From NCBI GenBank assembly GCA_025937835.1, contig JAICQO010000063.1, positions 1 to 39,187 on the forward strand: DNA of 39,187 nt. The letters run 5' to 3'. This document shows positions 32,953 to 39,187 of this stretch, in pieces. The stretch's first letter is position 1. Each line of letters starts with the position of its first letter. Under the pieces are notes generated by a model that ran no database searches, was not told the origin of the DNA, and worked only from the letters and a program-made list of their open reading frames with translations. The translations under genes were made by a program, and so were the position numbers. The DNA comes from Polyangiaceae bacterium. GTDB taxonomy: Bacteria; Myxococcota_A; Polyangia; Polyangiales; Polyangiaceae.

Positions 32953-34083
32953 ATGCTTGCGGCGATGCGTCTCTTCAGCGCCTATCTGGCCGCAGCGGCG
33001 CTCGCCGCCTGCTCGAGCTCCGAGACCAGCGACGGCGGGAGCGGCGGCGCCGGCACGTCGACCGGCGGAGCAACCGGCGGAGTGCAGAACACCGGTGGCA
33101 GCACCGGCGGTCTCGCGCCCACCGGTGGCGCGCGCGCGTCCGGCGGAGCTCCGAGCATCGGCGGCAGCGACGACACTGGCGGCAAGGCGAGCGCGAGCGG
33201 CGGAGCTCCGGCGCCGAGTGGCGGTCAGGCGAACAGCGGCGGCAAGTCGAACAGCGGCGGGAGTCCGAGCGCCGGCAACTCGAGCACGAGCGGCGGCGCC
33301 CCCTCTCCGAACGGCGGCGCGGTCGGCGGCGGCGGGAGCGCGGGCTCGGCAGGCTCCAGCGCTGGCGGCTCCGGAGGCAGCGGCGGTGGCTCGAGCGGCG
33401 CGCCAAGCACCTGTCCACCTGCGACACCGCTCAGCGGCGGGACCCAGGTCTGCACGAACGCGACTGGCAACGCCGGGTCTGGCTACACCTACGAGCTCTG
33501 GGGCGAAGGAGCTGGAAAGGGCTGCATGACCGTGCACGGCAAGGACGCGACCTTCAGCGCGACCTGGACGGGCGTCGAAGACTTGCTGGCGCGCGTCGGG
33601 CGTTCGTTCGACAAGACCAAGAAGCACGCGCAGATCGGCACCATCACCGCGGAGTTCGCCGAGACCAAGACGGGCAGCAACAACCTCGTCTACATCGGCG
33701 TCTATGGCTGGACCGACGAGCCGCTCCGCGAGTTCTACATCCTCGACGACTGGGGCGAGATCAAGCCCGCGGGCACGTCGTCCGACGGCAGCCCGCGCGA
33801 CTTCGTCGGCACGATCGAGGTCGATGGCGGCACCTACGACGTCTGGAAGAAGACGCGTATGAACAAGCCCGCCATCACCGGCGACAACAAGACCTTCGAT
33901 CAGTACTTCAGCATCCGCCAGACGGCGCGTCAGTGCGGCCGCATCTCGGTCTCCGAGCACTTCACCAAGTGGGAAGCGCTGGGCCTGCCGCTCGGCAACC
34001 TGTGGGAAGCCAAGCTCTTGATGGAAGCGCAGGACAGCACCGGCACGATCAGCTTCACGACGGCCAAGGTCGAGGTCGACTGA
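32953..34083 (+). CDS. GH11 endo-beta-1,4-xylanase lipoprotein
   Basis: 376 residues (a second ATG is at 32965). The signal ends AAALAAC (Cys20), followed by SSSETSD and a GG-rich linker to about residue 150. The GH11 jelly roll shows GYTYELWGEG, TFSATWTG, YIGVYGWTDEPLREFYILDD with nucleophile Glu260, and LWEAKLLMEAQDSTG with acid/base Glu358. The 98-residue spacing is normal for the family. GH11 enzymes are small retaining xylanases specific for xylan. No CBM is present. It is the first of three plus-strand enzyme genes before a strong terminator, though 222 bases separate it from the next gene, so it may have its own transcript. Confidence 0.92.
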   Translation: MLAAMRLFSAYLAAAALAACSSSETSDGGSGGAGTSTGGATGGVQNTGGSTGGLAPTGGARASGGAPSIGGSDDTGGKASASGGAPAPSGGQANSGGKSNSGGSPSAGNSSTSGGAPSPNGGAVGGGGSAGSAGSSAGGSGGSGGGSSGAPSTCPPATPLSGGTQVCTNATGNAGSGYTYELWGEGAGKGCMTVHGKDATFSATWTGVEDLLARVGRSFDKTKKHAQIGTITAEFAETKTGSNNLVYIGVYGWTDEPLREFYILDDWGEIKPAGTSSDGSPRDFVGTIEVDGGTYDVWKKTRMNKPAITGDNKTFDQYFSIRQTARQCGRISVSEHFTKWEALGLPLGNLWEAKLLMEAQDSTGTISFTTAKVEVD

Positions 34084-34305
34084 GTCCGGCTGACGCCGTG
34101 TGTCACGCCGCGGCGATCACTGTGGCTGGATTCGACGCACGCTTCACCTTTTTTTTTCGAGCGCGCCGCGCGAATGTCCGATCGTTAAGAAAGTTGACAG
34201 ACATCTCCCTGGTCGCGGAATCCGTGCTAGCTGGGCTTCTGGCTTGGTCCGCAGATCCGGCCCGGAGGCGTGGGCGGATCTCGACGAGTTACGCGGGATA
34301 TTCAG

Positions 34306-36036
34306 GTGCGCGACATTCGATTTCTCGGATTGGTACTGACCGGCACGCTCTGTGCGGGATGGGGCTGTACGTCCGACGATCCGGGTGCTGCTGCCGGCAC
34401 TGGTGGGGCAGTGGCCACCACGGGTGGGGCCGCGTCGACCGGCGGGGTCAAACCGAGCGGCGGCAGCCCGCCGACCGGCGGCAGCGTGCCAACGGGCGGG
34501 AGTACCCCGACGCCGAGCGGCGGCTCGGGCACGGGCGGGACCGGCGGCGCGCCGCTGGCGGGTGGAACCGGCGGCAGTGCCGGCAATAGCGGGGGCTCCA
34601 GCGGCGGGAGCCTCCCCGGCGGCGGCGGTTCGGGCGGCGCGACGGCGGGCAGTGGCGGCGCCGTGGGCGGCGCGATGGGCGGCACGGCGCCCGGTGGCGC
34701 GTCTCCAGGCGGCGCGGATGGCGACCCGAAGACCGGTCCCGTGACGGTGCGGCTCGACGCCCCGAAGCAAAAGATGGAGGCGTTCGGCATCAACAACAAC
34801 TGGGCGCCGGCCATGACCGAGGCCGACGCGGACGCGATGTTCGACGTCAGCAAGGGCCTCGGCATCTCCGCGCTGCGGATCGGGATGAAGGCCGACGGCG
34901 GCCCCTTCAACGGCACCGCTTGTTGGGACGACATCAAGAAGGCCTCGGCGCGGGGTGTCAAAATCTTCATCGGTACGCTCTGGTCGCCGCCCGCTAGCTA
35001 CAAGACCAACAACAACGAGAACGACGGCGGCCACCTGAAGTCGGAGTTCTACGAGGACTGGGCGGACACGATCGCTGCCTTCCCCGCGAAGGTGAAGGCC
35101 GGCGCGGGCGTGGATCTGTACGCGATGTCGCCGCAGAACGAGGTCGACTTTGCCTCGTGCGGCAGGAACGAGCCGTGCAACGGCAACTACCCGACCACGC
35201 TGTACACGGGCGCGGAGATGGCGGCGTTCGTCAAGATCGTCGGGCCCAAGCTCAAGGCGCTGAGTCCGCCGGTAAAGCTGATCGCGCCCGAGGCCTCGGA
35301 GTGGCTGCACACCTGGTCGAACGAGTCGGCGTGCTGCTCGGTGCCGGGCGGCTTGCCGAGCTCGAACCCGCTGAAGGGCACGGGCTACGACTACGGCCAC
35401 GAGCTCGCGAAAGACCCAGCGACGTGGGAGCTGGTCGATATCCTGGGCGTGCACCAGTACGACACCCAGGTGGCCGAGGTCTGGCCTGCCGATGTGCCGG
35501 TGAAGAAGCCGGTCTGGCAGACCGAGATGTCGGGCGTGAAGTGGTGGCCCGAGCAGGGGCCGAGCAGCGATATCAACAACGCCGTCGCGGTGGCGGGTTG
35601 GATCCACAACGCGATCACGGTCGGCGAAGCCTCGGCCTGGTTCTGGTGGTGGTGGAAGGCGGCGGGCGACACGAACGAAGGCTTGTTGCTCGCCAATGGC
35701 ACCGACACGAAGCGCCGCTACGCTTTCGGCAACTTCAGTCGCTTCATTCGTCCGGGTTATCAACGCGTGGACGTCCGGGGAGCCGTTCCCGCCTCCGTCG
35801 AGATGACCGCTTACGCGGGTGAAGACGGCACCCTCGCGATCGTCGCGATCAACAAGGCCGACGCGGCCGCGAGCTTCTCGATCAACATCTCCGGCGGGAC
35901 CGCCCCCGCCATGTTCACTCCGTGGGTGACGTCTGCCACGGACAATCTTGCATCCAAGGCGGCCGTCGCGGTTACTAACGGCGCATTCACCGCTGAGCTC
36001 GCCGAAAAGACAGTGACGACGTTCGTAGGTAAGTAG
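34306..36036 (+). CDS. GH30-family xylanase-like lipoprotein
   Basis: 576 residues from GTG 34306; the frame is open to 34270. The signal ends CAGWGC (Cys21), an unusual lipobox with Trp at -2, followed by TSDDPG and a Gly/Thr linker to about residue 145. The barrel and side beta domain fit GH30: QKMEAFGINNNWAP, LRIGMKADGG, WSPPASYK, YAMSPQNEVDF (acid/base Glu279), WQTEMSG (nucleophile Glu407), EASAWFWWWW and a C-terminal YAGEDGTLAIVAIN. It may be a glucuronoxylanase or another beta-glycanase; the subfamily cannot be fixed by eye. The second GH30 gene begins 12 bases after the stop, so the two are one transcription unit. Confidence 0.85.
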   Translation: MRDIRFLGLVLTGTLCAGWGCTSDDPGAAAGTGGAVATTGGAASTGGVKPSGGSPPTGGSVPTGGSTPTPSGGSGTGGTGGAPLAGGTGGSAGNSGGSSGGSLPGGGGSGGATAGSGGAVGGAMGGTAPGGASPGGADGDPKTGPVTVRLDAPKQKMEAFGINNNWAPAMTEADADAMFDVSKGLGISALRIGMKADGGPFNGTACWDDIKKASARGVKIFIGTLWSPPASYKTNNNENDGGHLKSEFYEDWADTIAAFPAKVKAGAGVDLYAMSPQNEVDFASCGRNEPCNGNYPTTLYTGAEMAAFVKIVGPKLKALSPPVKLIAPEASEWLHTWSNESACCSVPGGLPSSNPLKGTGYDYGHELAKDPATWELVDILGVHQYDTQVAEVWPADVPVKKPVWQTEMSGVKWWPEQGPSSDINNAVAVAGWIHNAITVGEASAWFWWWWKAAGDTNEGLLLANGTDTKRRYAFGNFSRFIRPGYQRVDVRGAVPASVEMTAYAGEDGTLAIVAINKADAAASFSINISGGTAPAMFTPWVTSATDNLASKAAVAVTNGAFTAELAEKTVTTFVGK

Positions 36037-36048
36037 AGGTTCCCGACA

Positions 36049-37890
36049 ATGACTAGATTCCTTTCGATCTCCAGCTTCGGACTCGTAGTCGCGGCCATCG
36101 CGTGTAGCTCTGAAGGCGACCCGCCCGCCCCCGGCGGCGGCACCGGCGGCGGCACCGCGGCCCCCAACGGTGGCTCCGGCGGCACTCCGGCGACCCCGAA
36201 CGGAGGCTCGAATGCCTCGGGCAACACTGGCGTTACCGGCGGCAACAAGGGCACCGGCACGACCGGCGGTAGCACCGGCACCGGCACGACCGGCGGTAGC
36301 ACGGGCACTCAGGGCGGCAGCACCGGTGTCACTGGTGGCAGCACGGGCACTCCCGTCGCGGGCATGGCCGGCGGCGGCGGCGCGCCCCCGATTGGCGGCG
36401 CACCGCCGGTCGGCGGAGCCGGAGACGGCGGAACGCCCAGCGCCGGCGCTGGCGGCGGGGTCATGGCCCCTGCCCTGCCCCCGGTCGTGACCTCCGCGCC
36501 GGGCGCTTACTGGAAGACCGAGCCCATGCTCATGGAGTCCGAGGCCGCGGCCACGGTCACCGTGAACGACACGACGCTCGCCCAGGTCTGGGAAGGCTTC
36601 GGCGGCTCGTTCAACGAGATGGGCTGGAACTTCCTCACCACGGCCGAGATGCAGAGCAAGGCCCTCGCGTTGCTGTTCAGCGCCACCGACGGCGCCGCGC
36701 TCACCTGGGGACGCATCCCGATGGGCGCGAGCGACTACGGCATGACTCGCTACACCCTCGCGGACACGGGCGAGGACGTCCAGGCCATGGCCGGCGAGGC
36801 CAACCGCCCGCCGACGGACACCGCGCTCGCCTCGTTCTCGCTCGCACGCGACGAAATGCGGCTGATCCCGTACATCAAGGCCGCGCAGAACGTGAAGGCG
36901 GACATCCGCTTCTGGGCGAGCCCCTGGACGCCGCCGGTCTGGATGAAGACGGGGTTCAAGGACAAGAGCGGCGGAGACAGCAGCAAGGCCGCGACGAGGC
37001 CGTCTTACTTCGACGGCGGCACCATGAAGAGCGACTCGGCGATCCTCGCCTCGTACGCCGAGTACTTCAAGAAGTTCGTAGACGGCTACCAGGCCAAGGG
37101 CATCAAGGTCGAGCTCGTCTCGCCGCAGAACGAGCCGGGCTACGACCAGAACTACCCGTCGTGCCTCTGGGAAAGCGCGACCTTCATCAGCTTCATCAAA
37201 GACCACCTCGGCCCGAAGATGAAGGAGATGGGCGTGAAGGTGATGCTCGGCACCATGTCGAACGCCGGTGACGGCGGCCGCAACGATCTCAACATCGTCA
37301 CGGCGGTGCTGGGAGACGCGACGGCGAAGAGCTTTGTCTCCGTCGGCGGCGCGCAGTGGGGCGTGCTTGGACAGCAGAACATGGGCAACAAGTTCGGCGA
37401 TCTGCCGGTCTGGGCCACCGAGCACAAGTGCGGCAATTACCCGTGGGAGGAGGGCACGTACAAGCAAACCGCTCCCAACGATCAGGCTTACGCCGAGGAG
37501 AGCTGGGGCTACATTCGCGACGCGATCGGCAAGGGCAAGGTCACTTCGTACAGCGCCTGGAACATGGTCCTCGACGCCTCGGGCCTCGGCAACGACACGA
37601 GCCGCCACTGGGCACAGAACGCGCTGCTCGTTGCCAACGGCGGTCAGGTCACGGCGACCCCGTTCTACTGGGTCTTCCGGCACCTGTCGCAGTACGTCAT
37701 GCCCGGCGCGAACGTCGTCGGTACATCGGGAGGCGATGCGCTCGCCTTCAAGAATCCCGACGGCAGTCTGGTCGCCGTCGCCTTCAACAGCGGGGCAGCG
37801 AACCCCAACTATGTCGTGGCGATGGGCGGTAAGAAGTTCCAGGTCAACATGCCCAGTAAGGGCTGGGTGACGGTGAAGTACAAACCGTAG
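36049..37890 (+). CDS. GH30-family beta-glycosidase lipoprotein
   Basis: 613 residues. The signal ends VVAAIAC (Cys19), followed by SSEGDPP and a linker to about residue 145 with GTGTTGGST repeats. The domain is of glucosylceramidase/beta-1,6-glucanase type: VWEGFGGSFNEMGWNFL, WGRIPMGASDYG, FWASPWTPPVWMKT, VSPQNEPGYDQNYPSC with acid/base Glu362, VWATEHKCGNY with nucleophile Glu458, and SYSAWNMVLD. The C-terminal beta domain ends the chain. It differs clearly from the GH30 protein just upstream, so the pair probably have distinct substrates, for example xylan and beta-1,6-glucan of fungal walls. It shares a transcript with that gene and ends at the terminator at 37922. Confidence 0.88.
   Translation: MTRFLSISSFGLVVAAIACSSEGDPPAPGGGTGGGTAAPNGGSGGTPATPNGGSNASGNTGVTGGNKGTGTTGGSTGTGTTGGSTGTQGGSTGVTGGSTGTPVAGMAGGGGAPPIGGAPPVGGAGDGGTPSAGAGGGVMAPALPPVVTSAPGAYWKTEPMLMESEAAATVTVNDTTLAQVWEGFGGSFNEMGWNFLTTAEMQSKALALLFSATDGAALTWGRIPMGASDYGMTRYTLADTGEDVQAMAGEANRPPTDTALASFSLARDEMRLIPYIKAAQNVKADIRFWASPWTPPVWMKTGFKDKSGGDSSKAATRPSYFDGGTMKSDSAILASYAEYFKKFVDGYQAKGIKVELVSPQNEPGYDQNYPSCLWESATFISFIKDHLGPKMKEMGVKVMLGTMSNAGDGGRNDLNIVTAVLGDATAKSFVSVGGAQWGVLGQQNMGNKFGDLPVWATEHKCGNYPWEEGTYKQTAPNDQAYAEESWGYIRDAIGKGKVTSYSAWNMVLDASGLGNDTSRHWAQNALLVANGGQVTATPFYWVFRHLSQYVMPGANVVGTSGGDALAFKNPDGSLVAVAFNSGAANPNYVVAMGGKKFQVNMPSKGWVTVKYKP
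36250..36303 (+). repeat. 27-base tandem repeat in GH30 linker
   Basis: Two near-identical 27-base units (starting at 36250 and 36277) encode GTGTTGGST and are followed by degenerate copies. They mark where this linker has recently grown. Confidence 0.8.
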
Positions 37891-37921
37891 TGTTCGGTCC
37901 TCGCGGCTGACGCTCGAAGGG

Positions 37922-37957
37922 AAAAGCCGATCGCGTTTCGCGCGATCGGCTTTTTTT
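37922..37957 (+). terminator. Rho-independent terminator
   Basis: Perfect 14-base arms AAAAGCCGATCGCG and CGCGATCGGCTTTT with loop TTTCG, then a continuous T-run to 37957. It ends the GH30 transcript. The opposite strand has four Ts after the stem, so it may also weakly end the convergent ABC transporter transcript. Confidence 0.92.
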
Positions 37958-37993
37958 ATGCGTAGCGCCCGAACGGGAGCGCGACCTGCGGCG

Positions 37994-39016
37994 TCACTGA
38001 GCCGCGCGTCGCACGCGCCGCCGCGCCTGGACCAGGTGAATCGCTTGATCGAGGATCACCGCGGCGAGGATCACGCCGCCGATGATGATGAACGTCCAGT
38101 TGGGGTCGAGCCGCCAGATCCTGCGGATGCCGTCACCGTCGGTGTACGGCAGCTGGAACATGTTGATGCCGTTGTCGATGACCCGCATCATCGCCGAGCC
38201 GATCACCACGCCGAGCACCGTCCCCTCGCCGCCGCGCAGAGAACAGCCGCCGAGCACCGCCGCCGCGATCGCGTACATCTCGTACGCCACGCCGACCTGT
38301 TGCGACATCTGGCTGATGTAGGCCGCATAGCAAACACCGGCCACGCCGGCGAGGCCGGCCGAGATCACGTACGTGGAGGCCTCGACCCGCCGCACGGCGA
38401 TCCCGGAGTAGGCCGCCGCGTCGCGGTTGCCGCCGATGGCGTAGACGTAGCGCCCGTAGACCGTGAAATGCAGGACGTAGGTTGCGATCGCGATGACGCC
38501 AGCGAAGATCAACAGCGGATAAGGGATCAGCGGCTCGCCGCCTATCTCCAGGAACCCGCCGCTGGCGATGCCGAGCAACGGCGAACCGCCGAGGCTCAAG
38601 GTGCCGCCCTCCACGATGGTCTGCGATAGGCCGCGCACGAGCAACATTCCGCCGAGGGTGACGATGAACGGCTGCAACCCGAGCCGGGTTATCAGCAAGC
38701 CCTGCGCGAGCCCCACGAGCAGAGCCGCGGCGAGGGCGATCGGGATCCCCACCCACAACGACCAGCCCAGACCACCGGCGGTTTCCGCCGAGAATTTCGC
38801 GATCAGTACGCCGGTGAGGCCGATCGTCGAGCCGATCGAGAGATCGATGCCGCCCGCGATGATCACGAACGCGATGCCAATCGCGAAGATCCCGAGCATC
38901 GAGATCTGACGCAGCAGGTTGACCGCGTTCGATTGCCCCGCGAAATCCGGGTTGCTGATGAACAGCGCCACGCACGTGACCACGAGCGCGATGCTCATGC
39001 CGGCTTCGCGCCTCAT
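37994..39016 (-). CDS. Sugar ABC transporter permease (RbsC/XylH type)
   Basis: 340 residues with about eight to ten membrane segments. It is of the ribose/xylose/galactoside permease family: GIAFVIIAGGIDLSIGS is the signature, then LGLQPFIVTLGGMLLVRG, YAIGGNRDAAAYSGI and AAVLGGCSLRGGEGTVLG, the ATPase-contact loop. It forms the membrane channel that moves a monosaccharide delivered by a periplasmic binding protein. Its ATG overlaps the ATPase stop by four bases. Standing next to xylanase genes, xylose or another pentose is a reasonable guess for the substrate, but the family also takes ribose, galactose and others. Confidence 0.92.
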   Translation of the reverse strand: MRREAGMSIALVVTCVALFISNPDFAGQSNAVNLLRQISMLGIFAIGIAFVIIAGGIDLSIGSTIGLTGVLIAKFSAETAGGLGWSLWVGIPIALAAALLVGLAQGLLITRLGLQPFIVTLGGMLLVRGLSQTIVEGGTLSLGGSPLLGIASGGFLEIGGEPLIPYPLLIFAGVIAIATYVLHFTVYGRYVYAIGGNRDAAAYSGIAVRRVEASTYVISAGLAGVAGVCYAAYISQMSQQVGVAYEMYAIAAAVLGGCSLRGGEGTVLGVVIGSAMMRVIDNGINMFQLPYTDGDGIRRIWRLDPNWTFIIIGGVILAAVILDQAIHLVQARRRVRRAAQ

Positions 39017-39187
39017 GCCACCCGTCCCTCTGGCTCACCCGCCAGCGTCATGAAGCGGGCGATGGTTTCCTGGCTCAGACCATCGCGATCCAACACCGCT
39101 TCCACGCGGTGCTCGCGCATGACGACCACGCGATCGCTCATGCCCATCACTTCTTCCATATCGGAGCTCACCAGCAACACCGTCACC
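39013..39187 (-). CDS. Sugar ABC transporter ATPase (RbsA/XylG type), C-terminal end only
   Basis: Only the last 58 codons are in the window; the gene continues past the right edge. The visible part reads VTVLLVSSDMEEVMGMSDRV, then VVVMREHRVEAVL and QETIARFMTLA. This is the end of the second nucleotide-binding domain in RbsA-type double ATPases: the H-loop position, where this class has SSDMEE, and the D-R-hxVhxxG strand. It would power the permease encoded downstream. The binding-protein gene should lie farther along on the same strand, outside the window. Confidence 0.88.
   Translation of the reverse strand, partial: VTVLLVSSDMEEVMGMSDRVVVMREHRVEAVLDRDGLSQETIARFMTLAGEPEGRVA

Noticed and set aside
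34149-34199. T9 run (34149-34157) and a perfect TTGACA (34194-34199) before the first GH30 gene
   Set aside because: No stable hairpin precedes the T-run, and no acceptable -10 lies 16-18 bases after TTGACA, so neither terminator nor promoter is claimed.
34144-37683. 1179-residue antisense frame opposite the GH30 genes
   Set aside because: Low-complexity shadow of two well-supported enzymes; no recognisable domain.

Overview
The window reads as chromosomal DNA of a cellulose- and xylan-degrading myxobacterium, most likely order Polyangiales (Sorangium, Byssovorax or Polyangium type). The evidence is strongly GC-rich coding DNA, a GH10 xylanase ending in a MYXO-CTERM-like sorting tail, and many predicted lipoproteins with long GG(S/T/A) low-complexity linkers. 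No tRNA, rRNA, CRISPR array or intact mobile element was seen.

Layout. Bases 1-2139 hold the 3' part of a rifampicin phosphotransferase-like gene. Bases 2320-5391 (minus) form a compact three-gene run: soluble lytic transglycosylase, variant PPP-type phosphatase, and a protein joining TssB-like and TssC-like type VI sheath regions. Bases 5590-8026 carry a GH12 glucanase lipoprotein convergent with a DUF8021-like lipoprotein. Bases 8278-13661 encode a PP2C phosphatase overlapping an RND efflux adaptor and pump. Bases 13618-16831 hold housekeeping and stress genes: an HPF/cold-shock fusion, a small basic protein, a VOC protein, an ArsR/monooxygenase-fold pair behind a clear operator, and two small membrane proteins. 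Bases 16859-27932 are CAZyme-rich: GH45 cellulase, CE4 deacetylase, GH10 xylanase, CE6-like esterase, a Cys-rich lipoprotein and a PNGase F-like deglycosylase, interrupted by a PPIase/HupE pair and a cupin. Bases 28017-29770 hold a DUF3592 protein and an ArsR-SRPBCC-DoxX operon. Bases 29881-32817 hold a hybrid histidine kinase and a Kelch lipoprotein. Bases 32953-37890 hold GH11 and two GH30 enzymes, closed by a strong terminator. The right end is a ribose/xylose-type sugar ABC transporter.

How the genes may work together. GH10, GH11, GH30, CE4 and CE6 would strip xylan and its acetyl groups, GH12 and GH45 would cut beta-glucans and cellulose, and PNGase F would remove N-glycans from plant or fungal glycoproteins. 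The RbsC/RbsA-type transporter could import released pentoses. Nearly all of the hydrolases look lipid-anchored with a flexible linker of roughly 100-140 residues, rather than carrying carbohydrate-binding modules. Eleven such lipoproteins also share acidic residues just after the lipidated Cys. I infer a surface-tethered, scaffold-free degradation system. The parts are recognisable from sequence; the surface location and joint function are inference.
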